Numbered from the stretch's first letter, positions 17,354-27,597 are shown. The stretch is 61,332 nucleotides of DNA from an uncultured Lachnospiraceae bacterium (GCA_946491665.1 CAMLYL010000008.1:1-61332), one strand, 5' to 3'. A program made the numbers and translations. The notes: generated from the sequence alone by a model not told the origin.

Positions 17354-18091
17354 ATGAAGATTGTGAGAGCAAAAGATTATAATGATATGAGCCGTAAAGC
17401 GGCCAACATTATTTCGGCTCAGGTAATTATGAAGCCGCATTGTGTATTGGGACTGGCTACCGGTTCTACGCCGATCGGCGCCTATAAGCAGCTTGTGGAA
17501 TGGTACAATAAGGGGGATATTGATTTTTCTGAGGTTTCTACGGTGAACCTGGATGAATACAAAGGGCTGACCAGGGACAACCCGCAGAGCTATTATTATT
17601 TTATGAATGAAAATCTGTTCGATCATGTTAATATTAATAAGGAAAATACATATCTTCCGGACGGAACTGAGGAGGACAGTGCGAAAGCGTGTGCAGACTA
17701 CAACAGAATCATTCACTCTATGGGCGGAGTGGATCTGCAGCTTCTGGGACTTGGACATAACGGCCATATCGGCTTCAACGAGCCGGGAATTGCTTTTGAA
17801 AAGGAGACCCACTGTGTGGATCTGACAGAACAGACGATTAAGGCGAATATGCGGTTTTTCCTTTCGGAAAAGGATGTGCCCCGTCAGGCTTACACAATGG
17901 GGATCAAGACAATTATGAGTGCGAAAAAGATCCTGGTGGTGGTTTCAGGGGAGGATAAGGCAGAGGCTGTAAAGAAATCTTTCTTCGGGCCGATTACGCC
18001 CGCTGTACCGGGCTCTATCCTGCAGCTTCACAATGATGTGGTGGTAGTGGCTGATGAGGCGGCGCTGTCTCTGTGCGAGGGGCTTTATTAA
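17354..18091 (+). CDS. nagB: Glucosamine-6-phosphate deaminase
   Basis: NagB converts glucosamine-6-phosphate to fructose-6-phosphate and ammonia, feeding amino sugars into glycolysis. The 245-residue protein has the family motifs LATGSTPIGAYKQL, NLDEYKGL (catalytic Asp), GLGHNGHIGFNEPG and TMGIKTIMSAKK. The start at ATG 17354 is fixed by GGAGG at 17341-17345; upstream in-frame codons lie on or before that site. The following gene, nagA, is the preceding step of the same pathway. Confidence 0.97.
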   Translation: MKIVRAKDYNDMSRKAANIISAQVIMKPHCVLGLATGSTPIGAYKQLVEWYNKGDIDFSEVSTVNLDEYKGLTRDNPQSYYYFMNENLFDHVNINKENTYLPDGTEEDSAKACADYNRIIHSMGGVDLQLLGLGHNGHIGFNEPGIAFEKETHCVDLTEQTIKANMRFFLSEKDVPRQAYTMGIKTIMSAKKILVVVSGEDKAEAVKKSFFGPITPAVPGSILQLHNDVVVVADEAALSLCEGLY

Positions 18092-18162
18092 CAGCTGGTA
18101 TGTGAAATTGAGAGGACAGGAGCCGCATGGCTCCTGTCCGCCTGTCAGGAAAGGAAACGGAT

Positions 18163-19386
18163 ATGATATTGCGGAACGGGAACGTATTTCTGAATGACCG
18201 GGCTTTCTGTCCGGCAGATCTGGAATTCGGTGATACGATAACGAATATAGAAGTGAGGACGCAGACTCCGGGAATGGTCAGGCAGAAAGGCGTCAGGGAA
18301 ATCGATGCGGCGGGAAAATATGTGATTCCCGGGCTGGTTGATATTCATACCCACGGCGCAGTGGGCATGGACGCCAGCGACGGAACTTCGGAGGGGCTGG
18401 AAAAAATGTCCCGGTTTTATGCTTCCCGGGGGATTACGTCCTGGTGCCCGACAACAATGACTCTGTCGGAACAGGAGCTGATGAAAGCAATGGAGGCTGT
18501 CCGGGAATTTGCGGACAGGCAGGGAGCCATGGAAGAACTTCATGCCGACTGTCTGGGTGTGCATCTGGAGGGACCCTTTCTGAGCTCTGCAAAAAAGGGC
18601 GCTCAGGCGGCGGAACATCTGCAAAAGCCGGATTTTGAGATGCTGCTGCGGCTGAATGAAGCATCCGGAGGCCGGGTGCGCATGATTACGGTGGCGCCGG
18701 AAGAGGATAAGGAGTTTGCCTTTATCAGGAGAGCTTCAAAACTATGCACCGTTTCTCTGGGACATTCCGGGGCGGATTATGAGACTGCGGCCGGGGCTTT
18801 CGAAGCCGGAGCCGGTCATGTGACTCACATGTATAACGGAATGAACGGCATTCATCATCGGAAGCCCGGGATCATCGGCGCGGCTTTTGACGCAGGCGTG
18901 ACGGTGGAACTGATTTGTGACGGACTTCACATACATCCGTCTGTGATCCGTATGACAGAGGCCATGTTCCGGAACAGGATTACCCTGATTTCCGATTCCA
19001 TGCGTAGCGCCGGTATGGCTGACGGGGAATATTCCCTGGGCGGCCAGCCTGTCTTTGTAAAAAACGGAAAGGCCACCCTGGAGGACGGAACTCTGGCAGG
19101 TTCTTCCATTACCCTGATGGACGCGCTGCGGAATGCGGTTCATTTCGGCATTCCTCTGGAACAGGCGATTCGCTATGCTTCCTCCCTTCCGGCAGAGACC
19201 ATCGGAGCAGGCGGATATCTGGGAAAGATCAGCGAAGGATACCGGGCGGATCTGCTGGTTCTGGATCAGGAGCTGAATCTGGAAATCGTGATTGCGGAAG
19301 GGAACGTTTACTACTGTTCAGGCCGGCATCAGACATTTACTTATGATGCGTCCGAACATGAGCAGGGATTTGCGAAGTTACTGTAA
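18163..19386 (+). CDS. nagA: N-acetylglucosamine-6-phosphate deacetylase
   Basis: NagA removes the acetyl group from GlcNAc-6-phosphate to give the NagB substrate. It is an amidohydrolase of 407 residues. The metal motif VDIHTHGAVGMD, the Glu ligand region GVHLEGPFLS, the His ligands in SLGHSGADYE and GHVTHMYNGM, and the catalytic Asp in LISDSMRSAG are all present. The ATG at 18163 follows AGGAAAGG; an upstream in-frame ATG (18127) lacks a site. It lies 71 bases after nagB and the two are probably cotranscribed. Confidence 0.96.
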   Translation: MILRNGNVFLNDRAFCPADLEFGDTITNIEVRTQTPGMVRQKGVREIDAAGKYVIPGLVDIHTHGAVGMDASDGTSEGLEKMSRFYASRGITSWCPTTMTLSEQELMKAMEAVREFADRQGAMEELHADCLGVHLEGPFLSSAKKGAQAAEHLQKPDFEMLLRLNEASGGRVRMITVAPEEDKEFAFIRRASKLCTVSLGHSGADYETAAGAFEAGAGHVTHMYNGMNGIHHRKPGIIGAAFDAGVTVELICDGLHIHPSVIRMTEAMFRNRITLISDSMRSAGMADGEYSLGGQPVFVKNGKATLEDGTLAGSSITLMDALRNAVHFGIPLEQAIRYASSLPAETIGAGGYLGKISEGYRADLLVLDQELNLEIVIAEGNVYYCSGRHQTFTYDASEHEQGFAKLL

Positions 19387-19441
19387 ACGGAGTGAACAGT
19401 AACGGGAGTTTTCCGGGTCTGAAAGGTCGCGAAACTTTTGG

Positions 19442-19470
19442 TTGATTTATGAAAAACAATGTAGTATATT
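19442..19470 (+). promoter_or_regulatory. plsX promoter
   Basis: TTGATT (19442-19447), a 17-base spacer and TATATT (19465-19470) lie 30 bases before the plsX ATG, so the transcript would have a very short leader carrying CGGAGGT. Confidence 0.7.
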
Positions 19471-19500
19471 TTTTATAGTTCAGAAAACGGAGGTTAGGTT

Positions 19501-20526
19501 ATGTCTGAAACAGTTCGCGTGGTTGTAGATGCCATGGGAGGCGACAATGCACCCGGAGAAATCGTGAAGGGTGCGGTGGAGGCTGTGAATTCCGACAGTG
19601 ATATACAGGTGATTCTCACTGGCCGGCAGGAGGCAATAGAAGCGGAGCTGGCGAAATATACATATAAAAAGGAACAGATTGAGGTTGTTCACTGCGAAGA
19701 GGTGATTGAGACAGCGGAGCCGCCGGTGAATGCGATCCGCACAAAGAAACAGTCATCTTTGGTAGTCGGCATGAATATGGTGAAACATCAGGAAGCAGAC
19801 GCTATTGTTTCCGCCGGAAGTTCAGGAGCGATTCTGGTAGGCGGACAGACAATTGTAGGCCGCATCCGGGGGATTGAGAGACCGCCTCTGGCGCCGCTGA
19901 TTCCCACAGAGAAGGGCGTGGCTCTTCTGATCGACTGCGGGGCCAATGTGGATGCCCGTCCTTCACATCTGGTACAGTTTGCACAGATGGGTTCCATCTA
20001 TATGGAAAATGTTGTCGGTATGAAAAATCCCAGAGTGGCTATTTTAAATATCGGAGCAGAGGAAGAAAAGGGAAATGCCCTTGTGAAGGAGACTTTCCCC
20101 CTGCTGAAAGCGTGCAAAGGGATCAACTTTATCGGAAGTATTGAGGCCAGAGAGATTCCTCACGGCGGAGCAGATGTAATTGTCTGTGAAGCATTTGCAG
20201 GAAATATTGTTTTGAAGCTGTATGAGGGAGTGGCGGCGACTCTGCTGTCCAAGGTTAAGGAGGGACTGATGTCTTCTCTTCGCTCCAAGATCGGAGCGCT
20301 TCTGATCAAACCTGCCCTGAAGCAGACACTGAAGTCTTTTGACGCATCACAGTATGGCGGCGCACCGCTTCTGGGCTGCAAAGGTCTTGTGGTAAAGACC
20401 CATGGAAGCGCTGTGGCGGGAGATGTAAGGAATTCGATCCTGCAGTGCGTCACCTTTAAGCAGCAGAGGATCAATGATAAGATCCGGGAAAATATCTGCG
20501 ATCAGAAGCAGGAAAAACAGGAATGA
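19501..20526 (+). CDS. plsX: Phosphate acyltransferase PlsX
   Basis: PlsX makes acyl-phosphate from acyl-ACP for phospholipid synthesis with PlsY. The 341-residue protein starts with the classic VVVDAMGGDNAPGEIVKGAV and contains DAIVSAGSSGAILVGG, LIDCGANVDARP and NIGAEEEKGN, then SIEAREIPHGGADVIVCEAF. The gene heads the fatty acid/RNA/segregation cluster plsX-acpP-rnc-smc-ftsY, a conserved Firmicutes order. fabD and fabG, often found here in Bacillus, are absent. Confidence 0.97.
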   Translation: MSETVRVVVDAMGGDNAPGEIVKGAVEAVNSDSDIQVILTGRQEAIEAELAKYTYKKEQIEVVHCEEVIETAEPPVNAIRTKKQSSLVVGMNMVKHQEADAIVSAGSSGAILVGGQTIVGRIRGIERPPLAPLIPTEKGVALLIDCGANVDARPSHLVQFAQMGSIYMENVVGMKNPRVAILNIGAEEEKGNALVKETFPLLKACKGINFIGSIEAREIPHGGADVIVCEAFAGNIVLKLYEGVAATLLSKVKEGLMSSLRSKIGALLIKPALKQTLKSFDASQYGGAPLLGCKGLVVKTHGSAVAGDVRNSILQCVTFKQQRINDKIRENICDQKQEKQE

Positions 20527-20623
20527 GATGGTTCGGGCGCATAGGGGAGGAATCCCGTGCGAATATATAATCTGAACCATATCAGGATAATATCAGAATT
20601 TTTCAGGGAAGGGGGATTGAATC

Positions 20624-20848
20624 ATGGAATTCGAAAAGATTCAGAACATCATTGCTGAAGTCCTGGATATTGAGCCGGATGATATTACCGAAGAGACAAC
20701 TTTCGAAGAACTGGAAGCGGATTCTCTTGATTTATTTGAGATCATTACTCAGTTAGAAGAAGAGTTCGGCATTGAGATTCCTACAGAAGAAGCTGACAAG
20801 ATCAAGACAGTCGGCGACGCTGTAGATCAGATCCGGAACAATGGCTGA
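20624..20848 (+). CDS. acpP: Acyl carrier protein
   Basis: A 74-residue acidic helical protein whose Ser in ADSLDLFEI (DSL motif, about residue 36) receives the phosphopantetheine arm. It carries growing fatty acyl chains and is the donor for PlsX. The usual DSLD-x-VE is here DSLDLFE. GAAGGGGGA is the ribosome binding site for ATG 20624. Confidence 0.96.
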   Translation: MEFEKIQNIIAEVLDIEPDDITEETTFEELEADSLDLFEIITQLEEEFGIEIPTEEADKIKTVGDAVDQIRNNG

Positions 20849-20960
20849 TTCCTGACGGGATTTCAGTTGTTGGTTTTATAAAAGCAGAACAGTGAAAAAG
20901 AATGAAAAGGCTGTTGCACATTTTATGCGGCAGTCTTTTTTCAGAGAAAGGAATTCTGAG

Positions 20961-21650
20961 ATGGAAAAATTAAAAGAGTTTCAGCAGAAAATCGGATATG
21001 ACTTTCAGCAGGAGGGACTTTTGCGGCAGGCGCTGACCCACAGTTCCTATGCCAACGAGCATCATATGAAAAAGATGTCTGATAATGAGCGTCTGGAGTT
21101 TCTGGGCGACGCGGTGCTGGAAATTGTATCCAGCGAATATCTGTATCACCTTCATCCGGACTGGCCGGAGGGAGAGCTGACAAAGCTGCGGGCGAGTATC
21201 GTGTGTGAACAGACGCTGGCTTTCTGTACCAGGGCGCTGGGTCTGGGCGATTATCTTTTCCTGGGAAAAGGAGAGGAGCAGACCGGCGGGCGGGAGCGGA
21301 AGTCCGTGCTTTCCGATGCATTTGAAGCAGTGATGGGCGCTGTATATCTGGATGGTGGTTTTGCTAATGCAAAAGAGTTCATTCATCGGTTTGTGCTGAA
21401 TGATATTGAGCACATGCAGCTCTTTTATGATAGCAAGACTATCCTGCAGGAGATGGTACAGGGACAGAATCTGGGCGAGCTTTCCTACCGTCTGGTGGAG
21501 GAGAGTGGACCGGATCACAATAAATGTTATCTGGTGGAGGCGTGTATCGGCGGGGAAAAGGCCGGCCGGGGAAAAGGCCATACAAAAAAGGCGGCGGAGC
21601 AGGAAGCTGCCTATCAGGCGATTCTGCGCCTGAAGAACAGGCATGATTAA
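20961..21650 (+). CDS. rnc: Ribonuclease III
   Basis: RNase III cuts double-stranded RNA, including rRNA precursors. The 229-residue protein has the catalytic signature NERLEFLGDAVLEI (residues near 45), the second acidic site SDAFEAVMGAVYLDGG, and a C-terminal double-stranded RNA-binding domain (DSKTILQEMVQGQNLGELSY, ending KAAEQEAAYQAIL). The ATG at 20961 begins at the family start (MEKLKEFQQKIGYDF) after AAAGGA. It is followed 21 bases later by smc. Confidence 0.96.
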   Translation: MEKLKEFQQKIGYDFQQEGLLRQALTHSSYANEHHMKKMSDNERLEFLGDAVLEIVSSEYLYHLHPDWPEGELTKLRASIVCEQTLAFCTRALGLGDYLFLGKGEEQTGGRERKSVLSDAFEAVMGAVYLDGGFANAKEFIHRFVLNDIEHMQLFYDSKTILQEMVQGQNLGELSYRLVEESGPDHNKCYLVEACIGGEKAGRGKGHTKKAAEQEAAYQAILRLKNRHD

Positions 21651-21671
21651 ATCAGAAATCAGGAGGAGTCT

Positions 21672-24600
21672 ATGTACCTGAAGTCAATAGAGATACAGGG
21701 TTTTAAGTCGTTCGCCAATAAAATTCTGTTTGAGTTTCATAATGGCATTACCGGCATCGTGGGTCCAAACGGCAGCGGCAAAAGCAATGTGGCTGACGCG
21801 GTCCGCTGGGTGCTGGGCGAGCAGAAAGTGAAGCAGCTTCGAAGCTCCAGTATGCAGGATGTTATTTTCGCCGGGACGGAGAACAGGAAACCTTTAAGTT
21901 TTGCCTATGTGGCGATTACACTGGATAACAGCGATCACTCTCTGGCGCTGGATTATAATGAAGTGACGGTAGCCCGCCGGGTTTACCGTTCCGGAGAAAG
22001 TGAATATCTGTTAAACGGAAGCGCCTGCCGCCTGAAGGACATCCAGGAGCTGTTTTATGATACGGGTATCGGAAAGGAAGGATATTCCATTATCGGACAG
22101 GGCCAGATTGACAAGATCCTCAGCGGCAGGCCGGAGGAGCGCCGGGAGCTGTTTGATGAGGCGGCCGGCATTGTGAAGTTCAAGCGCCGGAAAGTCATGA
22201 CCATGAAGAAGCTGGAAAATGAGCAGCAGAATCTGATCCGGATTAACGATATTCTGTCAGAACTGGAACGCCAGATCGGCCCGCTGGAGCGTCAGGCGGA
22301 GCATGCGAAGACCTATTTGAAGAAGAAGGACGAGCTGAAAGCTTACGATGTCAATCTGTTTCTGCTGGAGATGGACCGCATTGACCGGGAGAGCGGGGAA
22401 GTTCGTCAGAAGCAGGAGATTGCGTCCGGTCAGCAGAAGGAGACATCTGAAGCCTATGAGAAAACCCGTCGGCAGTATGACGAGCTGGAAACCCGGATTG
22501 CGGGCAATGACGCCCGTCTGACAGAGCTGCAGAATCAGATCAGTGAATCAGATGTGGAAAAGGAAAAGCTGGAAGGACAGATCAATGTTCTGCGGGAGCA
22601 GATCCATACGATTGAACAGAACGAGGCTCATGTGAAGGATCGTCTGGGAGAACTGGAGGCGGACATCAGCCGCCGGCAGAAACTGGGACAGCAGTACAGT
22701 GACGAAAAGGAAGAGACTGACCGTCAGATCGCCGGAGCGCAGGAAGAAAAGCAGCGGATTTCGGATCAGGAAGAAAAGCTGCGGCAGGCTGCGGCGGACT
22801 GCGAGCAGCGGATTGAGAAGGGGAAGCAGGAGATCATTTCTCTGCTGGACGCCCGTGCGTCCATAGAAGGAGAGCAGCAGCGGTATCACACAATGATTGA
22901 GCAGGCGGATATCCGGAAGGCTCAGCTGAATCAGCAGCTGCTTACCAGAAAAAGTACGGAGACGGACGCTGCCGGGCAGCTGAAGGTTCGTGAGGAAGCG
23001 CTGGAACAGTTAAATGAGCGCCTCCTGAGTCTGCAGAAGAAGAAGATAGAGATTGATCAGAAGCGCCGGAAGTGGCGCCAGCAGGCGGAGGAACTGCGGA
23101 CGGAGTACGATCAGGCCCGTCAGAATTTTCACAGGGAAAGCTCCCGTCTGGAATCCCTGAAAAATATTGCCGAACGTTATGACGGCTATGGAAACAGTAT
23201 CCGCCGTGTAATGGAGCGGAAGAGCGATACGCCGGGCATCCGCGGCGTAGTAGCGGATCTGATCAGGGTGGACAAACGTTATGAGACAGCCATTGAGACT
23301 GCGCTGGGCGGCAGTATTCAGAATATTGTGACCGATGATGAGAATACGGCGAAGAAAATGATTGCCTATTTGAAGGAGCGGCGGTTCGGACGGGCCACCT
23401 TCCTTCCCATGACAAGTGTGAAAGCGCCGGAGAATGTGGCAGCCCGGAAGGCTCTCCGGGAAGAGGGCGCCATCGGCATGGCTGATACTCTGGTAGAGAC
23501 CGCAGAGGAATACCGGGGAATTGCCGGCCATCTTCTGGGACGTGTTCTGGTGGCGGATACCATTGATCATGCCATTGCCATTGAGAAGAAGTTTCACTAC
23601 TCTCTGCGGATCGTGACGCTGGAGGGAGAATCTCTGCAGCCGGGCGGTTCCATGACAGGAGGAGCTTTTAAGAACAACAGCAACCTGCTGGGCAGAAACC
23701 GGGAGATTGAAGCGCTGGAAAAACAGATTGACCGGTTAAAGGAGCAGGGGAAGCAGATTAAGGAACGGCTGGAGGATGTGCGCACGGCGGATGAGCTTCT
23801 GAAGGATGATTTTGACGAGATCCAGCAGGAACTTCAGAAGGCAACTCTGGAGCAGAATACGCTTCAGGTAGAGGTGGAACACCTGCGGGAGGAAAAAGAG
23901 CAGCAGGAGAACTCATACCGGAAGCTGGAGAATGAGATCCGGAAGCTGGAGAGTGAGAAACGGGAGATTGAGCAGAATAAGCAGCAGATTCTGATCCGGG
24001 TGCAGAATTCCAGACAGAGGGAGACTGATATCGGAGAAGAGAACCGGGAGCTGACTGAAAAACTGGAGCAGATTCACAGTGAGATGAAGGCGCTGCAGGA
24101 GCAGATCTCAGAGAAAACCATTGTGATCGCCCAGCTGCAGCAGAAAGCAGACTTCTCCAGAGAGAATATTCAGCGTGTATCAGAGGAAATTCTGAATCTT
24201 CATAATACACAGCAGGAAGTGCTTTTAAATGCCTCCAACAGCGGTCAGGAGATCCGTTCCAGACAGCAGCAGATTCAGGAGATGACTTTGAGCAGCGCTG
24301 CCATGACGGAAAAAAGGGAAGCACTGGCAGGAGAATTTGAGAGGTGCAGTGCGGCTAAGGAGCAGATGTCCCGGGATCATAAGGGATTTTTTGAAAAGCG
24401 GGAGACACTCTCTCAGGATCTGAGCCGTCTGGATAAGGAGCTTTTCCGCCTCGGCGATCAGATGGAGAAGCTGGAGCATGCAGGAGAGAACCTGACGGAT
24501 TATATGTGGCAGGAGTACGAGCTGACCCGTCATGGGGCGGAAAAACTGAAATCAGAGGAACTTCCGGGAGCTCCGGAGCTGAAAAAAAGGATTGCGGCTG

Positions 24601-25238
24601 TAAAGGACGAGATTCGCAGACTGGGGAATGTCAATGTCAACGCCATCGAGGAATACAGGAATGTTTCGGAGCGTTACAATTTTCTCCACGGGCAGCACGA
24701 AGATCTGCTGCAGGCGGAGAAAACTCTGCAGGATATTATTGCAGACCTGGACGAGGGCATGAAAAAGCAGTTTGCGGAAAAGTTTGCCGATATTCAGGTG
24801 GAATTCGACCGTGCTTTCCGGGAGCTTTTCGGCGGCGGAAAGGGAACGCTGGAGCTGACTATGGAGGAGGACAGGGATATTTTAGAGTGCGGCGTGCGCA
24901 TTATCGCCCAGCCGCCGGGCAAAAAACTGCAGAACATGATGCAGCTCTCCGGCGGGGAGAAGGCGCTGACCGCTATCGCGCTGTTATTTGCGATTCAGAA
25001 TCTGAAGCCGTCCCCCTTCTGTCTTCTGGATGAGATCGAGGCGGCTCTGGATGATTCCAATGTGGACCGTTACGCAAAATACTTACATAAATTGACGCAA
25101 AATACACAGTTTATTGTTATTACACACCGGCGCGGTACAATGACGGCGGCAGACCGGCTTTACGGAATTACCATGCAGGAAAAGGGCGTTTCCACGCTGG
25201 TGTCCGTGAATCTGATTGAAAAGGAACTGGATGCATAG
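21672..25238 (+). CDS. smc: Chromosome segregation protein SMC
   Basis: The 1188-residue SMC ATPase compacts and separates chromosomes with ScpA/ScpB. The N-terminal head has Walker A GPNGSGKSNVADA and SGRPEERRELFDEAAGI. Two long coiled coils flank a hinge at about residues 500-680 (SIQNIVTDDENTAKKMIAYL, then LEGESLQPGGSMTGG). The C-terminal head has the ABC signature QLSGGEKALTAIALLFAI and Walker B FCLLDEIEAALDDSN. Length is typical and the frame is unbroken. It sits between rnc and ftsY as in most Firmicutes. Confidence 0.98.
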   Translation: MYLKSIEIQGFKSFANKILFEFHNGITGIVGPNGSGKSNVADAVRWVLGEQKVKQLRSSSMQDVIFAGTENRKPLSFAYVAITLDNSDHSLALDYNEVTVARRVYRSGESEYLLNGSACRLKDIQELFYDTGIGKEGYSIIGQGQIDKILSGRPEERRELFDEAAGIVKFKRRKVMTMKKLENEQQNLIRINDILSELERQIGPLERQAEHAKTYLKKKDELKAYDVNLFLLEMDRIDRESGEVRQKQEIASGQQKETSEAYEKTRRQYDELETRIAGNDARLTELQNQISESDVEKEKLEGQINVLREQIHTIEQNEAHVKDRLGELEADISRRQKLGQQYSDEKEETDRQIAGAQEEKQRISDQEEKLRQAAADCEQRIEKGKQEIISLLDARASIEGEQQRYHTMIEQADIRKAQLNQQLLTRKSTETDAAGQLKVREEALEQLNERLLSLQKKKIEIDQKRRKWRQQAEELRTEYDQARQNFHRESSRLESLKNIAERYDGYGNSIRRVMERKSDTPGIRGVVADLIRVDKRYETAIETALGGSIQNIVTDDENTAKKMIAYLKERRFGRATFLPMTSVKAPENVAARKALREEGAIGMADTLVETAEEYRGIAGHLLGRVLVADTIDHAIAIEKKFHYSLRIVTLEGESLQPGGSMTGGAFKNNSNLLGRNREIEALEKQIDRLKEQGKQIKERLEDVRTADELLKDDFDEIQQELQKATLEQNTLQVEVEHLREEKEQQENSYRKLENEIRKLESEKREIEQNKQQILIRVQNSRQRETDIGEENRELTEKLEQIHSEMKALQEQISEKTIVIAQLQQKADFSRENIQRVSEEILNLHNTQQEVLLNASNSGQEIRSRQQQIQEMTLSSAAMTEKREALAGEFERCSAAKEQMSRDHKGFFEKRETLSQDLSRLDKELFRLGDQMEKLEHAGENLTDYMWQEYELTRHGAEKLKSEELPGAPELKKRIAAVKDEIRRLGNVNVNAIEEYRNVSERYNFLHGQHEDLLQAEKTLQDIIADLDEGMKKQFAEKFADIQVEFDRAFRELFGGGKGTLELTMEEDRDILECGVRIIAQPPGKKLQNMMQLSGGEKALTAIALLFAIQNLKPSPFCLLDEIEAALDDSNVDRYAKYLHKLTQNTQFIVITHRRGTMTAADRLYGITMQEKGVSTLVSVNLIEKELDA

Positions 25239-25275
25239 TGCGGAAGATTTCAAATTTTAAGGGAGGATGACAGAG

Positions 25276-26226
25276 ATGAGTGAAGAAAAAAAGGGATTTT
25301 TTAAACGTCTGGTCAGCGGGCTGACCAAGACAAGACAGAATATTGTTTCCGGCATAGACTCGATTTTTCACGGATTTTCCCGTATTGATGATGAATTTTA
25401 TGAGGAGATTGAGGAAATCCTGGTGATGGGAGATATCGGCGTACGCTCCACGGAGGAGATCATTGAGAATCTCCGGGAAAAGGTAAAGGAGCAGCACATT
25501 AAAGAGCCCCAGGACTGCAAGCAGCTTCTGATCGACAGTATCAAAGAACAGATGCAGGTGGGAGAGACGGCATACCGGTTTGAAGAGGAAACGTCCGTGG
25601 TTCTGATTATCGGCGTCAACGGCGTGGGAAAGACGACGACGATCGGAAAACTGGCTTCCAAGCTGAAAGCCCAGGGGAAAAAGGTAATCATGGGAGCTGC
25701 AGATACCTTCCGCGCGGCGGCAGGGGAACAGCTTACCGAGTGGGCACACCGGGCCGGAGTGGAGATTGTAGGAGGCCAGGAAGGCTCGGATCCGGCGTCG
25801 GTGGTATATGATGCCGTGCAGGCGGCAAAAGCCAGAAAGGCAGATGTGCTCCTGATTGATACGGCGGGACGCCTTCATAACAAGAAGAACCTGATGGAAG
25901 AGTTAAAGAAGATCAACCGGATCCTGGAGCGGGAATATCCGGAGGCTTACCGGGAGACGCTGGTAGTTCTGGACGCTACTACGGGGCAGAATGCGCTGAA
26001 TCAGGCGAAACAGTTTTCTGAGGCAGCGGCCATTACCGGTATTGTGCTGACAAAGATGGACGGAACCGCCAAAGGAGGAATCGCAGTCGCGATTCAGTCG
26101 GAGCTGGGGATTCCTGTGAAATATATCGGCGTAGGCGAGACGATCGAGGATCTGCAGAAATTTGACGCGGATCAGTTTGTGGACGCGCTCTTTGATGTAA
26201 AGCAGGAGCCAGACGCGGCGGAATAG
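25276..26226 (+). CDS. ftsY: Signal recognition particle receptor FtsY
   Basis: FtsY is the membrane-associated GTPase receptor of the signal recognition particle. The 316-residue protein has the helical N domain, then the G domain with GVNGVGKTTTIGKLA, AADTFRAAAGEQL, LIDTAGRLHNK and TKMDGTAKGG. The acidic A domain of enterobacterial FtsY is missing, as is normal for Gram-positives. ATG 25276 is preferred over ATG 25267 because the ribosome binding site GGGAGG (25261-25266) abuts the latter and leaves 9 bases to the former. Confidence 0.97.
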   Translation: MSEEKKGFFKRLVSGLTKTRQNIVSGIDSIFHGFSRIDDEFYEEIEEILVMGDIGVRSTEEIIENLREKVKEQHIKEPQDCKQLLIDSIKEQMQVGETAYRFEEETSVVLIIGVNGVGKTTTIGKLASKLKAQGKKVIMGAADTFRAAAGEQLTEWAHRAGVEIVGGQEGSDPASVVYDAVQAAKARKADVLLIDTAGRLHNKKNLMEELKKINRILEREYPEAYRETLVVLDATTGQNALNQAKQFSEAAAITGIVLTKMDGTAKGGIAVAIQSELGIPVKYIGVGETIEDLQKFDADQFVDALFDVKQEPDAAE

Positions 26227-26310
26227 AGAAGGAAGGCTGCATGGCGCGGAAGTGACAGAAAAGAAGAGACGGGGGAACTAACAGGATATCGAAGAAAAGA
26301 GGAATATAAA

Positions 26311-27531
26311 ATGAAAGAAATGCTGACATTGGAGACCTTTGAGGAGGCCAGTGAGGTTGTAAAAAAAGTAACTCAGGAGACGAAGCTCGTCTACAGCGAA
26401 TTTTTAAGCGCCCGTACGGGAAACCGGGTTTATTTAAAACCGGAAAATATGCAGTTTACCGGCGCTTACAAGGTGCGGGGAGCTTATTATAAAATCAGCA
26501 CTCTGTCTGAGGAGGAGAGGGAACGCGGTCTGATTACCGCCTCTGCCGGCAACCATGCCCAGGGCGTGGCTTACGCGGCTATGCAGTTTGGGGTGAAGGC
26601 GACGATTGTCATGCCGACTACAACACCGCTGATCAAAGTAAACCGGACGAAAAGCTATGGCGCGGAAGTGGTTCTCTGCGGCGATGTATATGATGAGGCC
26701 TGTGCCAGAGCTTACGAACTGGCAGAGGAGCACGGCTATACTTTCATACATCCTTTCGATGACCTGGCGGTAGCCACCGGGCAGGGTACCGTAGCCATGG
26801 AGATTTTCAAAGATCTTCCTCTGGTGGAATACATTCTCGTTCCCATCGGCGGCGGCGGACTGGCTACCGGAGTTTCCACGCTGGCGAAGCTGCTGAATCC
26901 GCAGATCAAGGTAATCGGCGTGGAGCCGGCAAAGGCAAACTGTATGCAGGAATCCCCCCGGGCAGGAGAGGTTGTCACGCTGGCTCGCGTCATAACGATT
27001 GCCGCCGGTACGGCGGCGATGACGCCGGGAGAGAAGATATTCCCCTATGTCAGCCAGAACCTGGATGATATTATTACGGTAGAGGACGACGAACTGATTG
27101 TGGCATTTCTGGATATGGTAGAAAACCACAAGATGATCGTGGAAAATTCCGGTCTTCTGACTGTGGCGGCTTTGAAGCATCTGAATGTGAAGGGAAAACG
27201 GGTGGTTTCCATCTTAAGCGGCGGAAATATGGATGTGATCACCATGTCCTCCGTCGTACAGAGAGGTCTGATTTTCCGCGACCGGATTTTTACTGTGTCT
27301 GTGCTGCTTCCGGATAAGCCGGGCGAGCTGTGCCGGGTATCCGGCGTTGTGGCTGCGGAGCAGGGCAACGTGATCAAGCTGGAGCATAACCAGTTCGTTT
27401 CCTCCAACCGGAATGCTGCGGTGGAACTGCGGATCACCATGGAGGCCTTTGGCACCGAGCACAAGAATCAGATCATCCGGGCTCTGAAAGATCAGGGATA
27501 CGATGTGAAGCTGGTGCAGGCAACTTTATAA
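26311..27531 (+). CDS. ilvA: Threonine ammonia-lyase (threonine dehydratase) with C-terminal ACT-like domain
   Basis: This PLP enzyme converts threonine to 2-oxobutyrate and ammonia, the first step towards isoleucine or a catabolic route. The PLP Lys is in FTGAYKVRGAYYK; SAGNHAQGVAYAA and the glycine loop PIGGGGLATGVS bind PLP phosphate. Residues from about 325 on (VSVLLPDKPGELCRVSGVV) form an ACT-like regulatory domain. At 406 residues with one ACT-type domain it is the shorter TdcB/IlvA-like form, so a biosynthetic or catabolic role cannot be told apart here. A strong terminator follows. Confidence 0.93.
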   Translation: MKEMLTLETFEEASEVVKKVTQETKLVYSEFLSARTGNRVYLKPENMQFTGAYKVRGAYYKISTLSEEERERGLITASAGNHAQGVAYAAMQFGVKATIVMPTTTPLIKVNRTKSYGAEVVLCGDVYDEACARAYELAEEHGYTFIHPFDDLAVATGQGTVAMEIFKDLPLVEYILVPIGGGGLATGVSTLAKLLNPQIKVIGVEPAKANCMQESPRAGEVVTLARVITIAAGTAAMTPGEKIFPYVSQNLDDIITVEDDELIVAFLDMVENHKMIVENSGLLTVAALKHLNVKGKRVVSILSGGNMDVITMSSVVQRGLIFRDRIFTVSVLLPDKPGELCRVSGVVAAEQGNVIKLEHNQFVSSNRNAAVELRITMEAFGTEHKNQIIRALKDQGYDVKLVQATL

Positions 27532-27551
27532 TTATATATAATTGAAATCAG

Positions 27552-27597
27552 AAAAGGACACGAGTTCTTCCGTTTTCGGGAAGGCCGTGTCCTTTTC
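27552..27597 (+). terminator. Terminator after ilvA
   Basis: AAAAGGACAC (27552-27561) pairs with GTGTCCTTTT (27587-27596), with an inner CTTCC/GGAAG stem. The symmetrical A and T runs suggest it acts in both directions, closing the housekeeping block before the exopolysaccharide locus. Confidence 0.9.
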